DNA of 64,000 nt from SABI01 sp963663665. GTDB taxonomy: Bacteria; Spirochaetota; Spirochaetia; Sphaerochaetales; Sphaerochaetaceae. Of the stretch, positions 50,228 through 59,470 are shown piece by piece. The notes under the pieces were generated by a model. The model did not search any database, was not told the DNA's origin, and worked only from the letters and a program-made list of their open reading frames with translations. The translations under genes and the position numbers were made by a program. Location: assembly GCA_963663665.2 (NCBI GenBank), contig CAXXKP010000009.1, forward strand, positions 248,001 to 312,000, read 5' to 3'. Position 1 is the first letter of the stretch; every line of letters starts with the position of its first letter.

Positions 50228-50256
50228 CAAGGCCGTTTCTGATAGTTACGGCCTTG
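50228..50256 (+). terminator. Intercistronic stem-loop after the binding protein gene
   Basis: Arms caaggccgt (50228-50236) and acggccttg (50248-50256), 9 bp perfect, 11-base loop, no following T run. Such hairpins after a binding-protein gene protect its mRNA or reduce readthrough, raising its dose relative to the permeases. Confidence 0.65.
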
Positions 50257-50300
50257 TATCTAATTCCTTATGACAATTAATTCTTGGGGGGGTATTATTC

Positions 50301-51194
50301 ATGCAGACTATTAAAGAACTACAGAGGAAAAGTACTTTTCTCTTTCTACTACCTGCTATTATCATTGTTATCATTGCACTTGTGTACCCCATTTTTTCAT
50401 CGTTACGATTGAGTTTCTATGACTGGAACCTACGGGATTTCTCAAAAGCTCCTGTTTTCATTGGATTCCAGAATTTTATTGAGCTTTTTAAAAGCGAAAA
50501 TTTTATAACAAGTATCAGCGTTACTTTAATCTTCACAGTTAGCGTTGTAATTCTTGAGATGATTATTGGAACTATTTTTGCACTACTTTTGGAACAAGGT
50601 ATTGCAGGACTGAGGTTCTTCAGGACAGTATTTGTCCTTCCTATCATGATTGCTCCGGTAGTTGTCGGTATTGTTTGGAAGTTTCTCTATAATACATCCT
50701 ACGGTACCATTAACTATCTGCTAGGATTGATAGGAATTAAGCAAATTGCTTGGCTTGCAGACCCAACCCTTGCTCTTGGTGCTGTAATTATTTCTGATGT
50801 GTGGCAGTGGACGCCATTTGTATTCATCATGGTGCTAGCCGGTCTCCAAGGTATTCCTAAAGATTTACTTGAAGCAGGTAGAGTAGATGGCGCTTCATAT
50901 CTCCAGAATTTGGCCTACATCAAACTTCCTTCCATCGCGAAGGTTCTAGGTATTACAGCTATTCTTAGACTTATCGATGCACTGCGTAGCTTGGAAGTTA
51001 TTTTCAACCTAACTTATGGTGGACCTGGAGTATCGACAGAAGTTCTATCCTTACATCTCTATAAAACTGCATTCTCTGATTCACGCCTTGGCTTGTCATC
51101 GGCAATAGCAGTGGTCCTGCTTGTGATTATCTTCCTTCTTTCCATACCAATCATGTGGAATGATATCAAACCAAAAAAGAAGGGGACACGATGA
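50301..51194 (+). CDS. ABC sugar permease (MalF-like)
   Basis: 297 residues, six membrane helices (first at STFLFLLPAIIIVIIALVYPI), with the cytoplasmic EAA loop DLLEAGRVDGASYLQNLAYI that contacts the ATPase. MalF/UgpA type. It overlaps the next permease by 4 bases. No ATP-binding subunit is encoded nearby, so a shared MsmK-type ATPase elsewhere is expected, as in many spirochaetes and streptococci. Confidence 0.92.
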   Translation: MQTIKELQRKSTFLFLLPAIIIVIIALVYPIFSSLRLSFYDWNLRDFSKAPVFIGFQNFIELFKSENFITSISVTLIFTVSVVILEMIIGTIFALLLEQGIAGLRFFRTVFVLPIMIAPVVVGIVWKFLYNTSYGTINYLLGLIGIKQIAWLADPTLALGAVIISDVWQWTPFVFIMVLAGLQGIPKDLLEAGRVDGASYLQNLAYIKLPSIAKVLGITAILRLIDALRSLEVIFNLTYGGPGVSTEVLSLHLYKTAFSDSRLGLSSAIAVVLLVIIFLLSIPIMWNDIKPKKKGTR

Positions 51195-52027
51195 TGAAAA
51201 TAAAAGCACGAACTATACTAATCAACGTTTTGAAATATCTATTCATTATCCTCATAGCTATTCTTCTTTTATTCCCGATTTATATGATGATAACAACATC
51301 CTTGAAAATGGAGGTAGATGCTTTTAGCATTCCACCTAAATGGATATTTAAACCAACCTTTACAAACTATGTGGCGGTACTGACAAAAGCAGGGTTCATG
51401 CGTTATTTCATCAACTCTCTTGCTGTAGCACTCTTCTCTACCTTGCTCAGCACAGGTATTGCAGCACTTGCTGCCTTTCCACTTGCTCGCTATCATTTCC
51501 CTGGTAAACGAGGGGTTGTTGCATCCACATTGTTCTTACGTATGATTCCCCCAGTAATACTGGTAGTTCCGGTTTATGTGTTTTTCAACAAGATCCATCT
51601 TACCAATGGAATCATTTCTTTAATTATCATTTATACAGCTCTCAATCTAGCTTTCAATATCTGGATTCTCCGTGCATTTATTATGGAGATCCCGAATGAA
51701 CTCGATGAATCGGCATATATTGATGGCTGTTCACCGTTTAAGGTGTTCCTACAAATAATTACACCATTGCTGGCCCCTGGGATGGCCGTCACGAGTATTT
51801 TTTCCTTCCGCCTGGCATGGAATGAGTTCATCCTAGGCTTAGTGTTGACAAATCGCGTGACACGAACCCTTCCAGTTGCTGTATCTCTGTACATCACGGA
51901 TACAGGGACTGAATGGGGCAAAATAACAGCAATCGCAACCATAATAGCAATTCCAGCATTCATTTTTACATTTACTGCCGCTCGAAACTTGATAACAGGT
52001 CTCACAGCTGGTGCAGTGAAAGGTTAA
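51191..52027 (+). CDS. ABC sugar permease (MalG-like)
   Basis: 278 residues, six membrane helices (LKYLFIILIAILLLFPIYMM first), EAA loop ELDESAYIDGCSPFKVFLQI. MalG/UgpE type partner of the previous permease. ATG 51191 or 51194 overlaps the upstream stop. 26 bases separate it from ulaG. Confidence 0.92.
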   Translation: MMKIKARTILINVLKYLFIILIAILLLFPIYMMITTSLKMEVDAFSIPPKWIFKPTFTNYVAVLTKAGFMRYFINSLAVALFSTLLSTGIAALAAFPLARYHFPGKRGVVASTLFLRMIPPVILVVPVYVFFNKIHLTNGIISLIIIYTALNLAFNIWILRAFIMEIPNELDESAYIDGCSPFKVFLQIITPLLAPGMAVTSIFSFRLAWNEFILGLVLTNRVTRTLPVAVSLYITDTGTEWGKITAIATIIAIPAFIFTFTAARNLITGLTAGAVKG

Positions 52028-52053
52028 TCGATATACAAAGACAGGGGGACATA

Positions 52054-53118
52054 ATGTCAAAAATTGATACAATTACAAGAGAATCTTGGATATTAAACAC
52101 CTTTCCAGAATGGGGCTCTTGGCTTACAGAGGAAATTGAACAAGAACAAGTCGCACCAGGAACATTCAGTATGTGGTGGCTAGGATGTACAGGTATTTGG
52201 CTTAAAAGCCCAGGTGGAGCAAATATATCGATTGATTTTTGGGTTGGTACTGGCAAGAAGACAATGAAGAACCCGAACATGACTCCTGGCCATCAAATGC
52301 AGCGCATGGCTGGTGTTGGAAAGTTGCAGCTTAACCGCCGTGCATCGATTTTCCCACTAGACCCCTTCAGTATCAGGGAACTTGATGCTGTCATGGCAAC
52401 ACATAATCATGGAGATCATATTGATGCGAACGTTGCAGCAGCTGTCATGCAGAATTGTTCCTCTGATGTGCCGTTTATAGGTCCTGAAGCTTGTGTAGAT
52501 TTATGGATAAGTTGGGGTGTCCCAAAAGAGCGATGTCAAATCGTTAAACCTGGAGATACACTCAAGATCAAGGATCTTGAAATTATCGTATTGGAATCAT
52601 TCGATCGTACCGCTCTCGTAACAGCTCCGAAAGAAATCAAGTTAAAAGGGAAAATGCCACAAGATATGGATCACATAGCAGTAAACTACCTAATCAAGAC
52701 CCCAGGTGGTAATTTGTATCATTCTGGCGACTCTCACTATGCTAACTACTACGCAAAACATGGAAATGAGCATCAAATTGATGTAGCACTTGGTTCATAT
52801 GGAGAGAATCCAAGAGGTGTAACTGACAAGATGACATCGAGTGATATTCTGCGAATGGCTGAAAGCTTAAGAACAAAAGTCATAATTCCTTTTCATCATG
52901 ATATCTGGACAAACTTCCAAGCTGACCCTGCAGAAATACTTGCACTTTGGAACATGAGGAGGTATCGCCTACGATACGAATTCAAACCATTCATCTGGCA
53001 GGTGGGAGGAAAATTCACCTATCCAAATGATAAGGATCTATTGGAGTACCATTATGATAGAGGCTTTGATGATGTATTCTCTATTGAAGATGACCTTCCC
53101 TTCCCTTCCTTCCTATAA
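52054..53118 (+). CDS. ulaG: L-ascorbate-6-phosphate lactonase UlaG
   Basis: 354 residues, the same length as E. coli UlaG, and very similar along its length: opening ITRESWILNTFPEWGSWL, EQEQVAPGTFSMWWLGCTGI, metal site ATHNHGDHIDANVAAAVMQ (HxHxDH), and KHGNEHQIDVALGSYGENPR. Metallo-beta-lactamase fold, Mn-dependent, opens ascorbate 6-phosphate to 3-keto-L-gulonate 6-phosphate in the cytoplasm. ATG 52054, with agggggac upstream. In E. coli it follows a PTS; here it follows an ABC importer. Confidence 0.95.
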   Translation: MSKIDTITRESWILNTFPEWGSWLTEEIEQEQVAPGTFSMWWLGCTGIWLKSPGGANISIDFWVGTGKKTMKNPNMTPGHQMQRMAGVGKLQLNRRASIFPLDPFSIRELDAVMATHNHGDHIDANVAAAVMQNCSSDVPFIGPEACVDLWISWGVPKERCQIVKPGDTLKIKDLEIIVLESFDRTALVTAPKEIKLKGKMPQDMDHIAVNYLIKTPGGNLYHSGDSHYANYYAKHGNEHQIDVALGSYGENPRGVTDKMTSSDILRMAESLRTKVIIPFHHDIWTNFQADPAEILALWNMRRYRLRYEFKPFIWQVGGKFTYPNDKDLLEYHYDRGFDDVFSIEDDLPFPSFL

Positions 53119-53190
53119 TTCGTTCCCAAGTGGGAGTAATGAAGAGCCCGATGTATAGGGCAATGAATTTTGACAACAAGGACTTGCTGT

Positions 53191-54231
53191 ATGACTATCA
53201 CGAAAAGACATCTGACTGATATGAATCGTTGCTATGCGGTTAATAGCATCACGATACACGGAAAAGAACACCTACTCTTTGCAACTGAAGGAGAGGGACC
53301 GTGCATCGCCTATAGTGGAAAAGAGTATGAAAACTCTAAAACTGTCTGGGAAGGACCGGGAGGAACCATGTCAATAGTGCATGTCCCTGGAACTGATGGT
53401 GAATTTCTTGCAGTTCAAAAGTTCCTGAAATTGTATCAGTGGGAAGAAGCAATGATTGTATGGGTAAAACCTCAACCGGATGGTAGTTTTGCTTCAAAGG
53501 AGATACTTCATCTCCCCTATATCCATCGCTTTGATATCCTTACCGTCGGAAATAAGAACTATTTTATCGGTTGTACGCTAGCAGAACATAAAGAGACAAG
53601 GGAGGACTGGTCTCATCCGGGTAAAATCTATGTTGCAGAACTCCCTCCAGATTGGGATCAACCTATTTCTCCTACAATACTGAAAGACGATCTTTTCAAG
53701 AATCATGGTTATACCCATGTAGAGATGTATGGCAAATCCTCTGGAATTGTGACCAGTGAAGAAGGGGCGTTCATAGTCACTCCCCCATCAGACGAACATG
53801 AACAATGGAGTGTAGAACAGATTATGGATTGGCCTATCAGTGATATTGCTGCTGTTGATATTGATGGTGATGGAGAGCTTGAGTTCGCGACGATAGAACC
53901 TTGGCATGGAGGTTATTTCCGAATTTACAAAAAGATAGATGGTATTTTCACGAAGATATTTGAACATCCTGAGGTTGCTGATTTTTATCATGTTTCTATC
54001 GGTGCATTCCTACGAGGAAAACCTGTGTTCATAGGTGGTTGCCGAAGGGGAACAATGCAACTTTTCTATGTTCATGCCATTTCCACTTCACCTCTTATAC
54101 TTGCTCCAGTTGAAATTGAAAGCGGAGTCGGTCCAAGCAATGTGTGCGTTGTGAACGAGATAGATCGCGATATCATTGTCTCTGCCAACAGAGAGAAAGG
54201 AGAAGCTGCCCTGTATATTGTCACTGACTAA
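53191..54231 (+). CDS. FG-GAP/VCBS-like protein in the ula cluster
   Basis: 346 residues from ATG 53191 (aagga upstream; a TTG at 53170 is an alternative). A calcium-binding VCBS repeat, DIAAVDIDGDGELEFATIEP, with others along a beta-propeller pattern (IYVAELPPDW; IGAFLRGKPVFIGG). No signal peptide, so cytoplasmic. Repeated appearance with ulaG genes would suggest a substrate-processing or sensor protein; function unknown. Confidence 0.65.
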   Translation: MTITKRHLTDMNRCYAVNSITIHGKEHLLFATEGEGPCIAYSGKEYENSKTVWEGPGGTMSIVHVPGTDGEFLAVQKFLKLYQWEEAMIVWVKPQPDGSFASKEILHLPYIHRFDILTVGNKNYFIGCTLAEHKETREDWSHPGKIYVAELPPDWDQPISPTILKDDLFKNHGYTHVEMYGKSSGIVTSEEGAFIVTPPSDEHEQWSVEQIMDWPISDIAAVDIDGDGELEFATIEPWHGGYFRIYKKIDGIFTKIFEHPEVADFYHVSIGAFLRGKPVFIGGCRRGTMQLFYVHAISTSPLILAPVEIESGVGPSNVCVVNEIDRDIIVSANREKGEAALYIVTD

Positions 54232-54775
54232 TCTAAAGATAAAACTGATCATTTCATCACTATTTCAATGAATCGCTAATAAGGGTGAATTACTTTTACT
54301 CATTTACAGGGAATCCAGAATTCTACTGAAAATCTATAAATTCCTCATTGGTTTGTATGATTCATCTCTTTATTATTTAAAGTTAAATCTTGCATGATTC
54401 TGTCACACTGGGCTTATCATGAGTCAACCGATGAAGTGTTGGTTAGCGTACTTTTAAATATAGGAAAAGCAAGATATAAACCAACTATACCAAAGCACTA
54501 TATCCTGCATGGAAAAAAGACACACTATATAAAGCACAACATTATAAAATTCAGGAGAAAAGAAGGAATAATAGCTAAAAATTCACACCTATAATATAAC
54601 TTTTTGATTAGTCTTCTATGATGTTTCTCTTTATATTGCTAGTTGAATCTCATAAATAATATACGATAATAATTACGAAATTACATGTAGGGAATGGCTC
54701 CAATATAATACTCGCAATAATACTCATCCGAGTTTACAATGTAATGAGTAGGCATGAGTAGAGGAGTCGATAATA
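54232..54775. other. 544-base intergenic region, no gene accepted
   Basis: AT-rich, with no hairpin of note. A 66-codon frame (54394-54594) has a basic, unconserved-looking product and no ribosome binding site, and is not accepted. gaggag at 54761-54766 serves the next gene. The region likely holds its promoter. Confidence 0.6.
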
Positions 54776-56857
54776 TTGAAAAATAAATTTGATTATCTTA
54801 TTTACAAGAAGGTTTTTAAGTACATTAAAAAATTCTTTAGATTAGTATCAGATGAATTTTCATTTAACCCAATTCAAGAAGGCAAAAAAGACTTAGAATA
54901 CTTTAAGAGCAAAGCATTCTATACACTAAGTATATTTTTTATTGTATTCGCTTTCTTGCCGATATCTTATGGCGTGTTTTTGCTTTTTAAGGAAGCGTTA
55001 ATCATTCCTGGGATTATAGAATTCCTTATTTATCTTATTGTTTTAATTTTAATGATGAACAATCGGATTAATATAATCTATAAAAGATATATTTTTGTTT
55101 TATGTGTCTACCTCATGGGCTTAATGTTACTCTTTGTCACCGGGCCAAAGGGAGCCGGTCTAGTTGTAATAGTTTCAGCTTTTGGGCTAGCTGCTTTTTT
55201 AATGAAAAAAAGACACAATATAGTTTTCATTCTTATTAGTCTGTTAGTTTTTATAGGAATTTCAATACTACTACATAATGGACTTCTAAAGAATATGTTG
55301 ATATCTCAATATAAACAAACCTGGTTTATAGTTGCTATTTCAACTCAAACTATGGGCACCCTGTTTGTGCTAATCATTAATAATCTTTTCAGTAATATTG
55401 AGCATCAAATAGAAGAAATTGAAAAAAGAACAAATATCATTAAGGAAAGTGAAGAAAAATATAAACTTTTGTTTGAAAATTCTGGTGTTTTAGTTGGATA
55501 CTATTCACCCAAAGGAAAAATCATATCTTACAATAAAAAAGAAGCTGAGAGCATGGGGGGGCTTCCTAAAGATTTTATAGATAAATCTATATATGATATA
55601 TTACCTGAATCCTATGCAGATAAATGTATGAATCAAATCACTAACGCAATCTTGGACAATACTTCAAAGGAATATGAGGATCTTGTACCTTTTATAACTG
55701 GAGAAAAATGGCTTTCCAGTACATTCAATAAGATTGTTAACATAAAAGGTGATGTAGTAGGTGTGCAAATTGTTTCGATTGATATCACTGCCAAGAAACA
55801 AGTACAAGAAAAACTTATTCACGCAAGTATCCATGATGAGTTCACAGGGCTATATAATCGGAAGTATTTTGAAGAAGCAAAAAGTACAATTGATAATCAG
55901 GATGTTGTAACATACGCGATTATTATTGCTGATGTAAACGGATTAAATCTAATTAATGATGCTTTCGGGTTTGCGGAAGGCGATCATTTGCTCATAGAAA
56001 CTGTAAAAATCCTTCAGAGTTGCTGTTGTAATAAGGAATTATTAGCGCGAACTGGGGGAGATGATTTTAGCATATTTATGCCCGCGGTTGAAAATGAAGT
56101 TAAAAATCTCATTCAACAAATCAAGGATCGTTGTCAGGCCTATAACCAAATAGTAGAAAATAAAGAGCTATGTATAAGTTTATCAATTGGATATGGGTTG
56201 ACAAATGGAAATAAAGGCCTTGATGAAGCACAAAAAGAGGCAATAAACAGTTTGAATAATCACAAAATTCTTGAAGGAAAGAGTCACCAAAATTCGATAA
56301 TTTCTTCAATGATTGCTAGTATGTATGAAAAAAGTCAGGAGACAAAGGATCACGCTGATAGAATTGCATTCTATAGTCAGATGCTTGGAGAAAAAATAGG
56401 TCTTTCACAAAATGATATGGATCAATTATATTTGTTCTCTATGTTGCATGATATAGGGAAAATAGGAATTGACGATAGCATTTTAAACAAACCGGGCACA
56501 CTGACTAATGAAGAATGGGAAGAGATGAAAAAACATCCTGAGATAGGTTATAGAATTGCTATGTCTACTATCGAACTTAAATCCAGTGCGAAATTCATAC
56601 TTACCCATCATGAGCGATGGGATGGAAAAGGGTATCCACAAGGACTTTTAGGCGAGAAGATACCCATTCTTTCTAGAATTCTCGCAATTGCAGACGCTTA
56701 TGATGCCATGACGGAAGACCGTGTTTACAGAAAGGCTATAACAAGTGAGAAGGCACTTGCAGAAATTAATGAAAATTCAGGAACACAGTTTGATCCACAA
56801 CTCGCTAAATTATTTATAGAAATTATCTCAAAGACCATAGTGGACAACAATCTCTAA
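54776..56857 (+). CDS. Membrane PAS-GGDEF-HD-GYP c-di-GMP protein
   Basis: 693 residues from TTG 54776 (gaggag 9 bases before). About six membrane helices in residues 40-205, a PAS domain (YKLLFENSGVLVGYYSP), a GGDEF domain with altered signature ARTGGDDFSIF and no RxxD inhibitory site, then an HD-GYP phosphodiesterase with LHDIGKIGIDDS, THHERWDGKGYP and AIADAYDAMTEDR. The cyclase half may be weak because of the GGDDF change; the phosphodiesterase has all motifs. It would lower c-di-GMP in response to a membrane/PAS signal. Confidence 0.9.
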   Translation: MKNKFDYLIYKKVFKYIKKFFRLVSDEFSFNPIQEGKKDLEYFKSKAFYTLSIFFIVFAFLPISYGVFLLFKEALIIPGIIEFLIYLIVLILMMNNRINIIYKRYIFVLCVYLMGLMLLFVTGPKGAGLVVIVSAFGLAAFLMKKRHNIVFILISLLVFIGISILLHNGLLKNMLISQYKQTWFIVAISTQTMGTLFVLIINNLFSNIEHQIEEIEKRTNIIKESEEKYKLLFENSGVLVGYYSPKGKIISYNKKEAESMGGLPKDFIDKSIYDILPESYADKCMNQITNAILDNTSKEYEDLVPFITGEKWLSSTFNKIVNIKGDVVGVQIVSIDITAKKQVQEKLIHASIHDEFTGLYNRKYFEEAKSTIDNQDVVTYAIIIADVNGLNLINDAFGFAEGDHLLIETVKILQSCCCNKELLARTGGDDFSIFMPAVENEVKNLIQQIKDRCQAYNQIVENKELCISLSIGYGLTNGNKGLDEAQKEAINSLNNHKILEGKSHQNSIISSMIASMYEKSQETKDHADRIAFYSQMLGEKIGLSQNDMDQLYLFSMLHDIGKIGIDDSILNKPGTLTNEEWEEMKKHPEIGYRIAMSTIELKSSAKFILTHHERWDGKGYPQGLLGEKIPILSRILAIADAYDAMTEDRVYRKAITSEKALAEINENSGTQFDPQLAKLFIEIISKTIVDNNL

Positions 56858-57681
56858 GGCACTTAACCATCACGTCTTTCTAGGAAATAGAAGTCCTTTT
56901 TTAGTCCATTCTTGGTCTTATTTTGATGTATTCTGCTCTTGCTCTTCATGCTTAATTTTATATTAAATAAGTTAATATTTGACTCCTCTAAAAATAGAAG
57001 ACTCTATATACACCTACTGCTACACTGTTTCTCGTGCTATATGCACACATAATTTTGGTATTTCATATTATTGGAGAAAAAAACAAAGAATATATAACTT
57101 TATACCCACTGTCACTTTTCTTTCCATATTATTCGGTACTTTTCAAAACAATGTATTGATGAGTCATTTAAAAATCATATGGGCTTCCGCTCACTTCGTT
57201 TGATGATACATAAAGAGTAACAACAGGTCAAAGGAAGTTAAAAACAAATTCATACAATAAAAACCAATCTTATGCTATGATTAGTTCCATGAACAATTTA
57301 GATGCATCTGTGAGGCATTTGATACATTATCAGTATTAAAGCTATACGATTTAACTTGTTGAGAATTTGATTGGGTTAGATTTTTATGATAATGAATGCT
57401 TTTATTTCGATTCGATTAATAATTAGTCAATGCATGTAATTGAAGGCTACTTTTCTTTTCTCTATTTTATGTATTGGAGCAATTTCCTTCTTTAGTTGCC
57501 ACAACAAGTTTTTTCCTTGGGAATGGTCTTGGGCATATGTTTAAAACAAGATAGAATAAATAGGCAACACAATCCTCATAGTAATCGAAACAAAAACATT
57601 GATTAAGTATTTCGTTTAGCAGATATACATAGTAACAAAACTATTTGCAAAGATGAATCATACAAGTAAAAAGGGGGCAAT
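56858..57681. other. 824-base intergenic region, no gene accepted
   Basis: Low-GC, stops in all frames except short frames such as 56979-57203, whose product has no family look and no ribosome binding site. A possible remnant of a lost gene. aaagggggc at 57671-57679 serves the next gene. Confidence 0.6.
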
Positions 57682-58587
57682 ATGAATGCATTACCTGAAG
57701 AATTCTATGAGGGTCTTCTCAATAATCTACATGAAGGACTATATACTGTAGATAAGAGTATGCGCATAACTTATTGGAATAAGGCAGCTGAAAAGATAAC
57801 AGGATTCAGTAGTCAAGAAGTCTTGGGTCATCGTTGTTCTGACAATATCCTAAGACATATTGATGCGAATGGGGTCAATCTCTGCGAATCGGGGTGTCCT
57901 TTATACACAACGTTATGTGACAAGATAAAAAGGGAAACCGAATTATTCTTACACCATAAGAAAGGATATAGAGTACCTGTATCGGTTCGAACTTCTTTTA
58001 TTACAGACCCTCAGGGAGAAATCACCCATGGGATTGAACTTTTTACTGATATTCGTGATAAAGAACTCGCTGAATTACGAATAAAAGAACTCGAGAAAAT
58101 GGCATTACTTGATACACTAACACAACTAGCGAATAGAGAATTCTTAACTAGAGAATTTGCAAATAGATTTTCAGAATATCAAATATTTGGGATGTCATTC
58201 GGTGTCTTATTTATTGATATTGATCATTTTAAAGTAATTAATGACACTTACGGACATAACACTGGTGATAAAATTTTGAAAATAGTTTCAAATACACTCA
58301 TAGAAAATACAAGGCCGTTTGACATCTTTGGGAGATGGGGTGGTGATGAATTCATTGGAATTATTCGAAATATTGATAGCTTTTTTCTCAAAGATTTTTC
58401 TGAAAAAATAAGAATGTTAATCGAATCAGCATTTATGTTCGAGCATGGTAAACGATTAAGTTGTACAATCTCAATTGGTGGAACTATGGCTTTACCGAAT
58501 GAAACAGTGGAGAGTCTTATCGATCGAGCTGATTCTTTAATGTATAAGAGTAAGGAAAATGGCAGAAATAGAGTTACTATTGGGTGA
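57682..58587 (+). CDS. PAS-GGDEF diguanylate cyclase
   Basis: 301 residues from ATG 57682. PAS domain (about 1-130) with ITGFSSQEVLGHRCSDN and a Cys-rich strand (LCESGCPLYTTLC), then GGDEF with RPFDIFGRWGGDEFIG; the RPFD (RxxD) five residues before GGDEF is the product-inhibition site. Makes c-di-GMP from GTP. No membrane segment, so a soluble, redox- or ligand-sensing cyclase. It may work in opposition to the upstream HD-GYP protein. Confidence 0.93.
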   Translation: MNALPEEFYEGLLNNLHEGLYTVDKSMRITYWNKAAEKITGFSSQEVLGHRCSDNILRHIDANGVNLCESGCPLYTTLCDKIKRETELFLHHKKGYRVPVSVRTSFITDPQGEITHGIELFTDIRDKELAELRIKELEKMALLDTLTQLANREFLTREFANRFSEYQIFGMSFGVLFIDIDHFKVINDTYGHNTGDKILKIVSNTLIENTRPFDIFGRWGGDEFIGIIRNIDSFFLKDFSEKIRMLIESAFMFEHGKRLSCTISIGGTMALPNETVESLIDRADSLMYKSKENGRNRVTIG

Positions 58588-58893
58588 AAAGAGAAACGAT
58601 TACCTTGAAGAACTATGAGAATATATGATTGAAGATGGGATATTATATTGGATTCTGATTATATTACTTTCTTCAAGTTTTATAATATTAATAGGATTCT
58701 AGAGATAAGGTAAATGAAAGGTTTAAAATGCATACATTTTTTCTCTCAATATTTAACAGCAAGCTTTTCTAAGTATAAAATTTCATAGAAAAGGTTAGCG
58801 AATAATAGTTCTTAACGTTACATCTAATTCTTCTTAGAAGATATTTATAGTGGCTGATTTAATGTCTCTTAGGGTTGCATTACTGATGCAATA
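58588..58893. other. 306-base convergent intergenic region
   Basis: No gene. AT-rich; the convergent ends of the cyclase and the XRE-cupin gene meet here. I see no perfect terminator hairpin. Confidence 0.5.
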
Positions 58894-59433
58894 CTACGAG
58901 AGTATGTCCAATACCTTGACAGTATCCGTAAGGGGTATAGTCTCATGCTCCAAATGAGCATCGAAATACAAGCCATCACCTTTACGGAGGTGATACTCTT
59001 CCGTACCAAGCTTTAGAATCATCTCACCTTCAAGAATGTAGAGAAACTCCTCGCCTTCATGGATAGTCGTATGTAGTTTGTGTTCCTTCTTGTGAGTTTC
59101 AAACAAAAAGGGTTGCATTACCTTGTTTTCTTGGGCAGAGGCAAACGGATAGATTGAGTACCCTTTGGAAGTCTTAATCATCCTAGTTTGAATCTCTTCA
59201 TAGGTATCATGTGTAATATCTTTATGATTTTCCTCATCAAGGAGATAAGATATCTTTATCTGTAGGGATTGAGCTATTCTTGAAAGAACACCAATTGAAG
59301 GCATCACTTTCCCTTTTTCAATCTTGGAAAGATGGCTCTTCGTAAATCCACAAAAATCAGCGATCTCTTGTTGGGTTCTCTTTTGTTGTAACCTGATTTT
59401 CTTTATATGTAAACCAATACCTATTGCATTCAT
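58894..59433 (-). CDS. XRE-cupin transcriptional regulator
   Basis: 179 residues: XRE helix-turn-helix (RTQQEIADFCGFTKSHLSKI, about 19-38) and a C-terminal cupin (EGEEFLYILEGEMILKLG, then GLYFDAHLEHETIPL). This two-domain type, as PuuR and SutR, binds a small molecule in the cupin barrel. It is last in the TRAP/hydrolase operon and probably senses the transported compound or its product. Confidence 0.88.
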   Translation of the reverse strand: MNAIGIGLHIKKIRLQQKRTQQEIADFCGFTKSHLSKIEKGKVMPSIGVLSRIAQSLQIKISYLLDEENHKDITHDTYEEIQTRMIKTSKGYSIYPFASAQENKVMQPFLFETHKKEHKLHTTIHEGEEFLYILEGEMILKLGTEEYHLRKGDGLYFDAHLEHETIPLTDTVKVLDILS

Positions 59434-59470
59434 TAACGGTTCCCAATTCCCCTGTTATTCAAAGACGCTT

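Noticed and set aside
54394..54594. 66-codon frame in the gap before the GGDEF/HD-GYP gene
   Set aside because: Very basic, AT-driven composition, no ribosome binding site and no family pattern.
56979..57203. 74-codon frame in the gap between the two c-di-GMP genes
   Set aside because: No ribosome binding site or motif; codon use follows the AT-rich background.
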